Positions 16,622-26,128 of a stretch of 64,000 bases of DNA are shown one piece after another. Source of the DNA: Chitinophaga cymbidii (GTDB lineage: Bacteria > Bacteroidota > Bacteroidia > Chitinophagales > Chitinophagaceae); assembly GCF_007992715.1 (NCBI RefSeq), contig NZ_BKAU01000001.1:1178001-1242000 (forward strand). Reading direction: 5' to 3'. The notes beneath the pieces were generated by a model. The model ran no database searches. It was not told the DNA's origin and worked only from the letters and a program-made list of their open reading frames with translations. The translations under genes and the position numbers were made by a program. The stretch's first letter is position 1. Each line of letters begins with the position of its first letter.

Positions 16622-16814
16622 CTTACTTAATTAAGCGTTTGAAGCAATTTTTCAATGATTTCATGAAAATGAAATTCACCTACTTGTTTAGGTTTTATAT
16701 TACTAGGGTGCCGGTCACCCGCATAACGTCGGGACAAATTCTATTATTTCCATACAGGAATACCGGCTTCCGTTTCAATAAAAATTTAATTTTCTCTATC
16801 TGTTTTTTTTCTCG
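16622..16814 (-). promoter_or_regulatory. Structured ~190-nt 5' leader of the 2H phosphoesterase gene
   Basis: Between the predicted start site (~16814) and the ATG at 16621. Two mutually exclusive pairings are visible: a long-range GCCGGT/ACCGGC stem (16762-16767 with 16710-16715), and a local hairpin GGGTG-CCGGT-CACCC (16706-16720). CCCG/CGGG (16718-16721, 16730-16733) and ATTTCA/TGAAAT near 16660-16680 are further small stems. It may be a regulatory leader (temperature or autoregulation), which is inference only. Confidence 0.35.
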
Positions 16815-16820
16815 GAACAG

Positions 16821-16852
16821 CAAAGATAATTGAGTGCCGCTTGCATTACAAT
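16821..16852 (-). promoter_or_regulatory. Promoter of the 2H phosphoesterase gene
   Basis: On the minus strand TTG (16851-16849), 20-nt spacer, TATCTTTG (16828-16821), an exact match to the Bacteroidota consensus. It implies a long untranslated leader. Confidence 0.6.
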
Positions 16853-17291
16853 TTTTTCGCGGAAATTTTACAAATTATTCCTTTCAGCCGCTTCGACAGG
16901 AATTTCAAGGTAGTTTGGTTAACCGGATATGATCCTGAAAACTTGGCATGCCTACACAATTGCGTTGCTGGAATGCTGTCAGGGCTACCATTAGAAGACC
17001 TGGTTATATTTTTGCCTTGGATTCACCTGAATTGAACATGAGTAAGTTTTTCAATCTTATTCATAGCACCAGGGTCTTGTTTCAATCTGCGCCAGTTTTT
17101 ATTTTTTTACTGTAGTGGCACCCATACAGTGCCAGCCGCTCTTTCTGATTGTAATATACAAAATAATCTGGTGTATCTGGTCAAGCCTCCGGGCAATATT
17201 AAGACAATACTACCATTCTGTTCGTTAATAATTTGCAAAAAAAGGATAAACGGGCATCTTTTTTTACAAAAATACGGGCTGTCATTGTTAT
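16853..17291. other. AT-rich non-coding stretch
   Basis: No convincing gene. Short frames on both strands have no protein-like composition. One small hairpin TGGCAC-CCATACA-GTGCCA lies at 17116-17134. A small RNA ending at the hairpin 17292-17331 is conceivable, but no promoter was recognised. Confidence 0.4.
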
Positions 17292-17331
17292 CAGGCTGCG
17301 GGCAACAACCATTCATATTGCCCGCAGCCTG
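17292..17331. terminator. Perfect 14-bp inverted repeat, terminator-like
   Basis: CAGGCTGCGGGCAA / TTGCCCGCAGCCTG with a 12-nt loop, 30 bp beyond the stop of the minus-strand TIGR00266 gene. The tail is weak in both directions (plus: TTTCTAATTT; minus: ATAACAATG), so the assignment as that gene's terminator is likely but not certain. Confidence 0.55.
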
Positions 17332-17361
17332 TTTCTAATTTACTGTATTTCAATGTTTTCA

Positions 17362-18153
17362 TTAACGGCCGTCGCCGTCCAGCAGGTTGCCCAGTCCACC
17401 CAGGATACTGCCTTCTTCCTTGCGCGCACCGGTGCCGTAGGCCAGCACCCGGCTCGCCAGGCGGCTGATCGGCAGGCTTTGCAGCCATACCTTGCCCGGC
17501 CCCCGCAGCACAGCGAAGAACAACCCCTCGCCACCGAACACCATGTTCCGGATACCGCGCACAAACTCCACATCAAAATCCACCTGCTGCGTGTAAGCTA
17601 CCACACAACCGGTATCTACTTTCAATATTTCCCCCGGCTGCAATTCCTTTTCCACCACCAGGCCACCGGCATGCACAAAGGCCAGCCCGTCGCCTTCCAG
17701 CTTCTGCATGATGAAACCTTCACCGCCGAAAATACCGGTGCCAAGGCGGCGCTGGAATTCAATGCCCACATTCACGCCGCGCGCCGCGCAGAGGAACGCA
17801 TCTTTCTGACAGATCACCTTGCCGCCAAGCAGGCTCAGGTCCATCGGGATGATCTTGCCGGGATAAGGTGCCGCGAAGCTCACGCGCTTCTTGCCGTGCC
17901 CCACGTTCGTAAATGCGGTGATGAAAAGGCTTTCGCCGGTGATCAGGCGCTTGCCGGCGGACATGAGCTTGCCGAAAATACCCTGCTGCCGCCCGGAGCC
18001 ATCGCCAAAAAGGGTTTCCATCCTGATGTCCGCATCCATCATCATAAAGCTTCCGCTTTCCGCTACCGCGCTCTCCTGCGGGTCCAGTTCTATTTCTACG
18101 ATCTGCATCTCCTCACCGTGTATACGGTAGTCGATCTCATGGTTTCTAAGCAT
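17362..18153 (-). CDS. TIGR00266/AIM24 family protein
   Basis: 263 residues. The sequence follows the AIM24-like beta-barrel pattern: [35 protein letters not shown] at the start, [21 protein letters not shown] in the middle, [46 protein letters not shown], then [34 protein letters not shown] near the end. The C-terminus is Gly-rich ([12 protein letters not shown]). The family is widespread and its biochemical role is unknown; no signal peptide, so probably cytoplasmic. It stands 35 bp upstream (in sequence order) of the SGNH esterase gene on the same strand and may be co-transcribed with it. Confidence 0.85.
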   Translation of the reverse strand: MLRNHEIDYRIHGEEMQIVEIELDPQESAVAESGSFMMMDADIRMETLFGDGSGRQQGIFGKLMSAGKRLITGESLFITAFTNVGHGKKRVSFAAPYPGKIIPMDLSLLGGKVICQKDAFLCAARGVNVGIEFQRRLGTGIFGGEGFIMQKLEGDGLAFVHAGGLVVEKELQPGEILKVDTGCVVAYTQQVDFDVEFVRGIRNMVFGGEGLFFAVLRGPGKVWLQSLPISRLASRVLAYGTGARKEEGSILGGLGNLLDGDGR

Positions 18154-18188
18154 AGTTGTTTCTTATAAAAAAGCAATTTACAAAATAG

Positions 18189-19268
18189 TTACTTCATCAG
18201 CTTCTTCAGTTCCGGCAGCATCACTTCCGCCTGCCGCAGGAAGCCGATGTCGTTGCTGTGCGTGCCATCGATCGTGCCCTCATGGTCATGCCCCAGCAGA
18301 TCTTCGCCGGACAGGTAGTGCAGCTGCTTATATCCTTCCTTCTTCAATTTCGTATATACGTCACGTATAAGTTTGTTCTTTTCGGTGATCACCGCGCCGA
18401 TGCGCTGGTCGAAATACCCGGTTTCCCGGATGGAAGTTTCCACGAGCAGGATAGGCACCTCCGGCCTTTTGTCCAGCAAATATTTGATGAACGGATAGGC
18501 GCGTTCGGTGATCTCTTTGGGCGTGGGGTTCGGTATGCAGTCCAGCACAAAAACAGACGCCTTCATGGTGGCGAGCAGTTCCGCTACCTCAAATTCCATC
18601 CTGCCATTGCCGCTGAAGCCGAGGTTGATCATTTCCCAACCGGTGCGCCTGCTGATAATGGACGGGTAGGTCATGCCCGCGCGGCTGGCGGAAGCGCCCT
18701 GCAGAATGCTGGAACCGTAGATCACCACCCGTTTGGTAGTGTCTATGCCGGGCTTCGAAGGCGTTGTGAGCGTAGCCTGTGGCGACACGCCGATCTCCAG
18801 CGAAACAAGCTCGTTGTAAATGGGCAGGTACAGCATGTACTGGCGGTTAGCGCCGTCCATGTTGCTCACAACCGGGTAGGTGGCGGTAACTTCTTTATCA
18901 CCCGGGCGGCAGGTATTGACGAATTGCCACTGCCCGTTGCGCATCGCATACAGGTCAAGACCGCTGTGCGCGATCGGCGTCATGTTGTTATAGAATTTCC
19001 GTTGCGCGAGCGACCACCGTACACGGATATACGTGGAGTTGGTTTCGAAGAGCACGGCAATGCCGGCGCTGTGGCGGGCGAGGGCTTTCACCGGCGGTCT
19101 CAGGTGCCGGTACTGCGTACTGTCCAGCCGCACCCAGAAGGGGTTTGTCGGCAATCCTTTTCCGATGACCATCAGCCCGCGGGCATCGGTGAAGCGGGTA
19201 GTGTCCTGCGCAAAAACGCTGGTTGCGCACAGCAATAAAGAGAGTAAAAACGTAAGGGAATGTTTCAT
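18189..19268 (-). CDS. Secreted SGNH/GDSL-type hydrolase with N-terminal jelly-roll domain
   Basis: 359 residues from the ATG at 19268 (MKHSLTFLLSLLLCATSVFAQ, a good signal peptide). An ATG eight codons upstream (19292) overlaps the T-tail of the previous terminator and is less likely. Residues ~20-165 form an N-terminal beta domain; the SGNH domain follows: GSSILQG (block I, nucleophile Ser), NLGFSGNGRMEFEVAELL (block III Asn), DCIPNPTPKEITERAYPFIKYL, and DGTHSNDIGF near the end (catalytic Asp/His). Homologues are esterases, often carbohydrate deacetylases. Cell location: periplasm or outside. Monocistronic or co-transcribed with the TIGR00266 gene. Confidence 0.85.
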   Translation of the reverse strand: MKHSLTFLLSLLLCATSVFAQDTTRFTDARGLMVIGKGLPTNPFWVRLDSTQYRHLRPPVKALARHSAGIAVLFETNSTYIRVRWSLAQRKFYNNMTPIAHSGLDLYAMRNGQWQFVNTCRPGDKEVTATYPVVSNMDGANRQYMLYLPIYNELVSLEIGVSPQATLTTPSKPGIDTTKRVVIYGSSILQGASASRAGMTYPSIISRRTGWEMINLGFSGNGRMEFEVAELLATMKASVFVLDCIPNPTPKEITERAYPFIKYLLDKRPEVPILLVETSIRETGYFDQRIGAVITEKNKLIRDVYTKLKKEGYKQLHYLSGEDLLGHDHEGTIDGTHSNDIGFLRQAEVMLPELKKLMK

Positions 19269-19293
19269 ACCGAAAAATAGCAGTTTTTTCATA

Positions 19294-19321
19294 AAAAAAC
19301 CGTCCCGAAGATTCGGGACGG
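19294..19321 (-). terminator. Terminator of the RND efflux operon
   Basis: On the minus strand CCGTCCCGA-ATCT-TCGGGACGG followed by TTTTTTT, 61 bp after the RND stop at 19382. The T-run touches the alternative upstream start of the SGNH gene. Confidence 0.88.
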
Positions 19322-19381
19322 CATTTGTTAACCTACAACTGTTACACTGTTTGCTCTGATTATAACTATAGAAAACAGTAC

Positions 19382-22300
19382 TTAGTGAACGGCTACGCCC
19401 TTGGCTGATTTCGCATGCTCCTTATCGGCTTCACCGGCATGGCCGTTGAAGAAGTTGTAAGGACGCGGCGATTCGTAGTTCGGATCATGCAGCTTCCTCA
19501 CGGTCTCTTTCTTCATAAAGAGTTTGAGGATGAGCACGAAGAACGGAATGTATTTCAGCCCGCGGGGCAGCTTGTAATGATCCAGTACATCAATCACACG
19601 CTTGTTCATGCCATACATCACCGGTACCAGGATCAAAGTAAGGAAGGTAGCGAAGATCAGACCGAACACCATGGTCCATGCCAATGGTCCCCAGAATGCA
19701 ACGTTATCACCTCCAAAGAATATATGCGGATTAAACTCTGCGAACAGGGCCGCAAAATCGATATTCAGGCCAACTGCCAGCGGTATCAGGCCGAGGATGG
19801 CCGCAATAGCGGTAAGCAGTACCGGCGTCATACGTGTTCTGCCGGCTTCCACTACGGCTTCGTTGATATGCACGCCCTGCTGTACCAGCAGGTCCGTGAA
19901 TTCCACCAGTACGATGCCGTTACGGGCAACGATACCGGCCAGCGCCATGATACCCACACCGGTCATTACGATGGAGATATCCATGCCGAAGATCGCGAAG
20001 CCGAGGAATACACCGATGATGCTGAAGAGGATCTCCAGGAAGATCACCAGTGCGCGGCCTACGGAGTTGAACTGCGTTACCATGATCATGAAGATCAGGC
20101 CAACTGCTGCGAGCATGGCTACCAGGAGGAAGTTCATGGTTTCCGCCTGATCTTCCTGCTCACCGGTCATTTTCACGGTAATGCCCGGCGGGGGGCTGAA
20201 TTCCTGCACGGCCTGCGTGATGGCGGCCACTACTTCGTTGGCGTTGTAACCTGTAAGCACGTTGGAGTACAGGGTCACCACACGCTTCTCGTCTATGCGG
20301 CGGATGCCGGAGTAAGTGTTGGAATATTGAATGTCTGCCAAAGCGCTCAGCGGCACCTGGCGGATCTGCCCGCCCATGTTCATATCGCGGTAAGTGAGCT
20401 GAAGGTTCATCAGCGTGTTGATGTTGTTACGCTGGTCTTCCTGCAGCCTTACACGGATGGAATAGTCGTCTTCCGCGTCGCGGAATTTGGATGCTTCCAC
20501 CCCGAACTGCGCCATCCTGATCGCATTCTGTATCTGAACGGTAGAGATGCCTTCGCGGTTGGCCCTTTCACGGTCGATCGTGATGGTGATCTCTGGTTTG
20601 TTGCTCTGGAAGTCGCTTTTCAGCTCTTCCACCCCGCCCACCTGCAGGCTGTCCAGGTAACGTTTAAGACGCTCTGAAGTATTGGCGAGCAGCTCGAACT
20701 CATCACCGGAAATTTCAATGTTGATCGGTTTACCGGTGGGAGGGCCGCCCTGTTCCTGCTCAACGGTGATATCTGCGCCGGGCACGCCTTTCACGGCCTC
20801 ACGGACTTTATCGAGATATTCTACGGTAGACTGCCCGTTACGTTTTGCAAATTCCACGAAGGCCACCGTCACCTTGCCCTTGTTGGGCTGTACGCTGAGG
20901 TCCATCTGGCTGGGGTCTCCCGCGCCTACGGCCACGTTGGAGATAATGGATTTCACCAGCGGGTTCTGCGTGCCGCCTACCACTTTGGTAATGCGCTGCT
21001 CGATGATGTTGGTGACGGAATCCGTGTATTTCTGATCGGTGCCTATCGGCAGCTCGATATAAGCGTAGATGAAGTTGGGATCAGCCTGCGGGAAGAACAC
21101 CACTTTCGGGTTACGGATGCCGGTGAGCACAAGGCTGAACACCAGCAGGCCGAAGGTAGCCACCAGTATCATCACAGGCCGCCAGCCCACGATGCACCAG
21201 CTGAGCACGCGGCGGTAGGCGTTCTGCACACGGGGCCAGAAACCGAGCTGGAACCTGCGCGCCACGCCGCCCAGCCAGAAACGCTCCAGCGCAATGAGCA
21301 GGTACAGGAACACAACAAAGTTGCCCACGCCAAAAGCGATCCCGTAGCCGATCAGTGCGATGACTGCAAATACGACGGTGACTATTTTGAATTTCCTGTC
21401 GAATTTCGGTTTGGGATGATCTTCTCCTTCATGACGTTCCATGAAGTCCACCGCGAACACGGGGTTGATGATATAGGCCACCACCAGTGATGCAAGCAAC
21501 GTTACAATGAGCGTTACCGGCAGGAAGTACATGAAATTACCGATGATACCCGGCCAGAAAAGCAGCGGCACGAACGGCGCGAGTACTGTAAGCGTACCGG
21601 ACAGTACCGGCAGGAACACTTCGCCCGCCGCTATCTTGGTGGCTTTTACAATGCCCAGGTCCCGTCGTTCATGAACGATACGGTGTACGTTCTCTATCAC
21701 CACAATGGCGTCGTCCACCACAATCCCCAATGCCAGCAGGAAGGAGAAGAGCACCATCATGTTCAGGGTAAAGTCCAGGAACGGCATATCGATCACCACA
21801 AAGGCAATGAACATGGAGATGGGAACGGACAGCGCCACGAAGATGGCATTCACCGCGCCCATGAAGAACATCAGCACCACGGTCACCAGGATGAAGCCGA
21901 TAATGATGGTGTTGATAAGGTCGTGCAGGGTAACGCGGGTGGATTCCGACTGGTCTGCCGTGATGGTCACGTCCAGCCCTTTCGGCAGGTAGTCCGCCTT
22001 CATGTCGTCCACGATCTTGAATATTTTGTCGGACGCATCGATCAGGTTCTCGCCGCTCCGCTTGATAACGTTCAGCGTAATTACGCTTTTACCGTTCAGG
22101 CGGGCGTAGCTTTCCTGCTCTTCAAATCCGTCTACCACTTCGGCAATGTCGCGGAGGTATACGGTGGAACCGGAGGCGCTGCGGATAACGATATCGCGGA
22201 TCTTCACCGGGTCTTTGTATTCACCCTTGATGCTGAGCGTACGTTTCTGCCCGTCCATCGCAACAAGGCCACCGGTTACGGTCCTGTTCTCATTGGCTAC

Positions 22301-22936
22301 CGCGCCGATCACATCTTCAAAGCTCACTTTCGCGGCTTCCATTTTGTATTTGTCGAGGTTGATCTGGATCTCCCTTTCCAGGGCGCCTACGATGTCCACA
22401 CGGGTGATCTCGTTCAGCGATTCGATCCGGTCCTGCATCTCGTCCGCATACTTCTTCAACGTCTGCAGATCAAAGTCACCGCTCATGTTCACGTTCATGA
22501 TCGGTATCTGCGACACATCTATTTTAATGATCTGCGGATCATCTTCCAGGTCGGAAGGCAGTTCGCTCATGGCTTCATCCACTTTCTCCCGCACTTCCTG
22601 CCGCGCCGCTTCAATATCTTCATCGGCATCAAATTCAATGGTGATGGCCGAGTAGTCCTGTACAGAGCTGCTGGATATTTTCTTCACGCCCGAGATAGAG
22701 CCGAGCTTTTTCTCGATGGGCTTCGTGATGAGCGTTTCCATATCTTCCGGTGAGGTACCGTCGTACTGCGTACTGATATAGAACTGCGGGAAGACCACTT
22801 CGGGGAACTGTTCCTTGGGTAGCGCCCGATAGGAGAAGATACCCGCCAGCGATATGATAATGGTGGCCACATAGATGCTCACCTTGTTATCGATCGACCA
22901 ACTGGTAGGTTTAAATTCTTTTTCTAAGTCCTTCAT
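19382..22936 (-). CDS. RND-family efflux transporter, inner-membrane permease
   Basis: 1184 residues. N-terminal membrane helix (VSIYVATIIISLAGIFSYRAL) then porter domain with PEQFPEV-like and TQYDGTSPEDMETLITKPIEKKL motif. TM4 region: LALGIVVDDAIVVIENVHRIVHE, with the adjacent Asp pair used for proton relay. A second half repeats the plan (AMLAAVGLIFMIMVTQFNSVGRALVIFLEILFSIIGV; GIVARNGIVLVEFTDLLVQQG). It is somewhat longer than AcrB (about 1050), with extra residues around an inserted segment near 510-560 and a C-terminal ~50-residue cytoplasmic tail. It forms the inner-membrane part of a tripartite pump with the adaptor and TolC encoded upstream in the same operon. Substrates unknown. Confidence 0.95.
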   Translation of the reverse strand: MKDLEKEFKPTSWSIDNKVSIYVATIIISLAGIFSYRALPKEQFPEVVFPQFYISTQYDGTSPEDMETLITKPIEKKLGSISGVKKISSSSVQDYSAITIEFDADEDIEAARQEVREKVDEAMSELPSDLEDDPQIIKIDVSQIPIMNVNMSGDFDLQTLKKYADEMQDRIESLNEITRVDIVGALEREIQINLDKYKMEAAKVSFEDVIGAVANENRTVTGGLVAMDGQKRTLSIKGEYKDPVKIRDIVIRSASGSTVYLRDIAEVVDGFEEQESYARLNGKSVITLNVIKRSGENLIDASDKIFKIVDDMKADYLPKGLDVTITADQSESTRVTLHDLINTIIIGFILVTVVLMFFMGAVNAIFVALSVPISMFIAFVVIDMPFLDFTLNMMVLFSFLLALGIVVDDAIVVIENVHRIVHERRDLGIVKATKIAAGEVFLPVLSGTLTVLAPFVPLLFWPGIIGNFMYFLPVTLIVTLLASLVVAYIINPVFAVDFMERHEGEDHPKPKFDRKFKIVTVVFAVIALIGYGIAFGVGNFVVFLYLLIALERFWLGGVARRFQLGFWPRVQNAYRRVLSWCIVGWRPVMILVATFGLLVFSLVLTGIRNPKVVFFPQADPNFIYAYIELPIGTDQKYTDSVTNIIEQRITKVVGGTQNPLVKSIISNVAVGAGDPSQMDLSVQPNKGKVTVAFVEFAKRNGQSTVEYLDKVREAVKGVPGADITVEQEQGGPPTGKPINIEISGDEFELLANTSERLKRYLDSLQVGGVEELKSDFQSNKPEITITIDRERANREGISTVQIQNAIRMAQFGVEASKFRDAEDDYSIRVRLQEDQRNNINTLMNLQLTYRDMNMGGQIRQVPLSALADIQYSNTYSGIRRIDEKRVVTLYSNVLTGYNANEVVAAITQAVQEFSPPPGITVKMTGEQEDQAETMNFLLVAMLAAVGLIFMIMVTQFNSVGRALVIFLEILFSIIGVFLGFAIFGMDISIVMTGVGIMALAGIVARNGIVLVEFTDLLVQQGVHINEAVVEAGRTRMTPVLLTAIAAILGLIPLAVGLNIDFAALFAEFNPHIFFGGDNVAFWGPLAWTMVFGLIFATFLTLILVPVMYGMNKRVIDVLDHYKLPRGLKYIPFFVLILKLFMKKETVRKLHDPNYESPRPYNFFNGHAGEADKEHAKSAKGVAVH

Positions 22937-22969
22937 TGGTAATTTTTTTTGTGGGTTGCACTACGCCAT

Positions 22970-24082
22970 TTACAGTTTCACGAAGTCGTCGTTATTCAAT
23001 CCCTGGAATCCAGTGGTGATGATCCTTTCTCCCGCTTCAAGGCCGGATTTCACTTCCGCTTTGTCGTTATACGTGCGGCCGATCTCGATATTCTTACGTA
23101 CGGCCTGCAGCTTGTCGCCCTGGCCTTTTACGGTGAGCACATAAGGTTTACCCATAGAGTACTGCACTACGCTTACCGGCACTACGATGGCGTCATTGGC
23201 CTTGTAGTCCACAATGCGCAGCAGCGCGATCATGTTCGGGCGGATGCTCCTGTCCGCTTTCAGCGGAATTTCCACGTTGATGGTGCGGCTCAGCGGGTCG
23301 ATCACTTTGGAGGCGAAGCCGATGCGGGTGCGGATCTCCTTGTTGATGTCCGGGAAAGAAACGATCACTTCATCTCCTGTTTTCACGCGGCCACCGAATG
23401 ATTCCGCGATATTGGCCACCACGCGCAGGTTGGTGCTGTTCACCACGCGGAACGCGGGTGAGCCGGGCGCGGCGTTGTCGCCCAGCTTGGCGATCACGGC
23501 ATCGACGGTACCGGAGATCGGGGAAACGATGCGGGACAGCTCGGCCTGTTCTTCCATTGTTTTCTTGTTGCGCAGCAGGCTTTCGTATTGATTTTTGGCA
23601 TTCAGGAACTGCACTTCCGAGCCGATCTGCTGTTTCCAGAGATTTTCCTGTTTCTGGTACAGTGTTTTGGCGAGGTCGATGCGGGTCTGCAGCTCTGCGA
23701 TGCTGGCCTGCAGCACGTTATTGTCGAGCTGCGCCAGCGTTTGCCCTTTAGACACCTGCTGTCCTTCACGCACGAGGATGGCTTTGATGATGCCGGGTTG
23801 CTGTGCGGACACGTTTACGTTCTCCCGTGCGTCCACATGGCCCTGGATATCTATATAATGTTCAAATGTTGTTTTTTCGATGGGGGCGATGGTAACGGTT
23901 TTCATCTTCACGGAAGAATCACCGGATTTCAGTTCTTTTTCCAGCGCCGAGATCTTCTGGTCCAGCGTGGCTTTCTCCTGCTTCAGCTTTTGCAGTTGCT
24001 CAGCCTTGTTGTTGCCGCCACCGCCGCCGCAGGCAGCCAGGATTAAAGTGATCAGCGGAAGAGTGAAATATTTTCTGGTCAT
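22970..24082 (-). CDS. RND efflux periplasmic adaptor (HlyD/MFP family) lipoprotein
   Basis: 370 residues. Lipobox LAAC with Cys18, followed by five glycines. Residues ~25-60 are a coiled coil (KAEQLQKLKQEKATLDQKISALEKELKSG), an N-terminal addition common in Bacteroidota adaptors. Then the lipoyl/barrel-sandwich parts (DIQGHVDARENVNVSAQQPGIIKAILVREGQQVSKGQTLAQLDNNVLQ; PISGTVDAVIAKLGDNAAPGSPAFRVVNSTNLRVVANIAESFGGRVKTGD) around a helical hairpin, and beta-barrel and membrane-proximal domains after. It joins the RND pump (33 bp downstream) to TolC. Confidence 0.95.
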   Translation of the reverse strand: MTRKYFTLPLITLILAACGGGGGNNKAEQLQKLKQEKATLDQKISALEKELKSGDSSVKMKTVTIAPIEKTTFEHYIDIQGHVDARENVNVSAQQPGIIKAILVREGQQVSKGQTLAQLDNNVLQASIAELQTRIDLAKTLYQKQENLWKQQIGSEVQFLNAKNQYESLLRNKKTMEEQAELSRIVSPISGTVDAVIAKLGDNAAPGSPAFRVVNSTNLRVVANIAESFGGRVKTGDEVIVSFPDINKEIRTRIGFASKVIDPLSRTINVEIPLKADRSIRPNMIALLRIVDYKANDAIVVPVSVVQYSMGKPYVLTVKGQGDKLQAVRKNIEIGRTYNDKAEVKSGLEAGERIITTGFQGLNNDDFVKL

Positions 24083-24119
24083 GTTATGATAGATTTTAAG
24101 GCAGATGTAAAGTTGATGG

Positions 24120-25481
24120 TTAGAGCTTGCCGAACGCTTTCAGGTAGTCGATGCGGGACACCATGGCGTCGAACAGGGCGGTGAAATAATTATTTTGCGC
24201 GGTGAGCAGCGAGGTTTCCGCGGTGATCACTTCCAGGCTGGAACCTATGCCTTCCGTGTACTTGATGTTCGTCATCCGGAGCACTTCCTGCGCCAGTTCC
24301 ATGTTTTCCTGCTGGCTTTCCAGCGTTTTGATATTGTTGCGGAGGGTGATGGAGGCGTTCTGCTGATCGAGGTCGATCGTGTTCCGCATGTTCTCGAGGT
24401 CCAGTTCTGATTTTTTCACATCGATCCAGGCCTGGTCTACTTTTCTTTTACGCTGCATGCCATTGAAGATGGGAATGGAGAGGTTCAGCCCCCAGGACAC
24501 GTAGCCGTACCACAGCTCCGACTGCAGGTAATCGAACTCATTACTCTGCCTTGAAACGCCGCCGGTGCCGAAGGCTGACAGCGATGGCAGCGCCTGCAAC
24601 TTGTAGCGTTTCAGGTTATATTCATTGGCTTTTTTCTGTGATTCGAGCAGCTGGTATTCGATGCGGTGCTGGTAGGCGAAGCCCTGGTTTTGATCCAGCA
24701 CTGCTTTGATCTCTTCGGTGCCGAGCGTGTCCGTCAGCTCGATGGATTGCCGGATCGGCATGCCCATCTGGTATTTCAGCGCGGCGAGTCCCACGTCGCG
24801 AAGGTTTCTCAGGCTTACTTCCTGCGTAACAAGGTTATTCATCTGCACGGCCAGCCTGTCTACATCCAGCTTTTCCACCAGCCCGTTCCTGTATATCTCC
24901 TTTGTTTCGTCCAGCGACTTGCGCATGCGGGTGATGTTCTCCTGGAGAATGGCGAGCGCCTTGTCTGCCGCCACTACATTATAATAGGCTTTATACACTT
25001 CGGCTTTCACGTCTACTTCTGATTTCTGCACTCCCCTGCGGGCCAGCTCTTCGAGTGTTTTACGGGCCTGCAGCGCTACCAGTACGCTCGGGTCAAAGAG
25101 CGTCTGGTTCAGGTTGACGGTACCTACCGCGTTATACTTCAGGCCGAATGCGAAGGGGATCAGTGTTCCTTTCGGCACGTTCGGATCAAAGTTGGAGGCG
25201 TCCAGCAACTGCTTCTGGATGATCGGGTTGTCCTGAAACTGGCCGGAGGCGGACAATTGCGGAAGGGCAAGGCCGCTCACTTCCTTATTGATGGCCAGCT
25301 GTTTCAACTCGTCCAGTTTTGCGCTGCGTACAGCATACTGATTCGCCAGCGCATAACTCACTGCCTCCTTTGCCGAAAAACGCATGGTAGTCCCGGTATC
25401 CGACGGCTGCTGAGCATAAGCGTAGGTTAATAATTGCATCATCATGCCCGTGAGAGCGATGAGCTTCCATTTAAAGTGCAT
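24120..25481 (-). CDS. TolC family outer-membrane efflux protein
   Basis: 453 residues with signal peptide (KWKLIALTGMMMQLLTYAYAQ). Two repeats of the OEP type: FSAKEAVSYALANQYAVRSAKLDELKQ at the front, long coiled-coil helices, FDPSVLVALQARKTLEELA, GLNLSIPIFNGMQRKRKVDQAWIDVKKSELDLENMRNTIDLD, and NIKYTEGIGSSLEVITAETSLLTAQNNYF near the end. It forms the outer-membrane channel of the pump encoded in the same operon: 12 bp after the TetR gene and 37 bp before the adaptor gene. Confidence 0.95.
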   Translation of the reverse strand: MHFKWKLIALTGMMMQLLTYAYAQQPSDTGTTMRFSAKEAVSYALANQYAVRSAKLDELKQLAINKEVSGLALPQLSASGQFQDNPIIQKQLLDASNFDPNVPKGTLIPFAFGLKYNAVGTVNLNQTLFDPSVLVALQARKTLEELARRGVQKSEVDVKAEVYKAYYNVVAADKALAILQENITRMRKSLDETKEIYRNGLVEKLDVDRLAVQMNNLVTQEVSLRNLRDVGLAALKYQMGMPIRQSIELTDTLGTEEIKAVLDQNQGFAYQHRIEYQLLESQKKANEYNLKRYKLQALPSLSAFGTGGVSRQSNEFDYLQSELWYGYVSWGLNLSIPIFNGMQRKRKVDQAWIDVKKSELDLENMRNTIDLDQQNASITLRNNIKTLESQQENMELAQEVLRMTNIKYTEGIGSSLEVITAETSLLTAQNNYFTALFDAMVSRIDYLKAFGKL

Positions 25482-25493
25482 AATTCTCAGTGT

Positions 25494-26108
25494 TTATTTA
25501 GGGTAATTTTCGCTTTTGTATTTTTCTATCTGTTGATATCCTTTCAGCGTGGCCACTCCGTACAGGAAGTGTTCGAGCAGCACGCGCTGTATTCTCGTCA
25601 TATCATAGCCGCTCATCGGGAAAAGCTCCGGCTGGAAGCAGAACATGGAAGAAGCCGCGCGGAAATGGCTGAGGATGTCGATGTCCAGGTCCGCCCGGTA
25701 CAACCCTTCGCGGATGCCTCGCACGAGGTTTTCCCGGATGGTGTCCAGCATGAACACGTTCTTGTGTTTGTCGAACAGCTGGTAAGCCTTGGCATGGAAC
25801 TTCTGCAGGTCCATCATCACCACCGGGTTCATGTTCCGCAGCTTTTCCTCCAGCATCTTCATCACCAGGAAAAGTTCTTCCACAGCGTCCTCCGCACGTG
25901 TCCGGTCTTCGATGCACTGATCTTCCATCAGCTTCAGGTGCCGGCTCATCACGTTCACCACCAGGTCGCTCTTGTCCGCAAAATGCGCGTACAGGGTCTT
26001 TTTGGATATTCCCATTCTTACGGCAATGTCGTCCATCGTGATGGAGCGGGTGCCGTATTGCCTGAAAAGGTGAAACGCCGTGTCGAGGATTCGCTCTTGT
26101 ACTTCCAT
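25494..26108 (-). CDS. TetR/AcrR family transcriptional regulator of the efflux operon
   Basis: 204 residues from ATG 26108. A longer in-frame start (26207) would run through the promoter and operator described next, so it is rejected. The HTH lies at ~20-45: TRSITMDDIAVRMGISKKTLYAHFADKSDLV. The C-terminal ligand-binding half is helical, unremarkable. It is the first gene of the TetR-TolC-adaptor-RND operon, 12 bp before the TolC gene, a typical arrangement for local repression relieved by pump substrates. Confidence 0.92.
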   Translation of the reverse strand: MEVQERILDTAFHLFRQYGTRSITMDDIAVRMGISKKTLYAHFADKSDLVVNVMSRHLKLMEDQCIEDRTRAEDAVEELFLVMKMLEEKLRNMNPVVMMDLQKFHAKAYQLFDKHKNVFMLDTIRENLVRGIREGLYRADLDIDILSHFRAASSMFCFQPELFPMSGYDMTRIQRVLLEHFLYGVATLKGYQQIEKYKSENYPK

Positions 26109-26128
26109 TATATGCTTTAATACGGCGA

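Noticed and set aside
15440..16630. Antisense open frame of 396 codons opposite the 2H protein gene
   Set aside because: It is open only because the Gly-rich repeats give GC-rich codons on the other strand; its translation is Ala/Thr/Val repeats without domain pattern.
17107..17338. Two ~69-residue frames on opposite strands in the AT-rich gap
   Set aside because: Both cross the 14-bp inverted repeat and lack protein-like composition.
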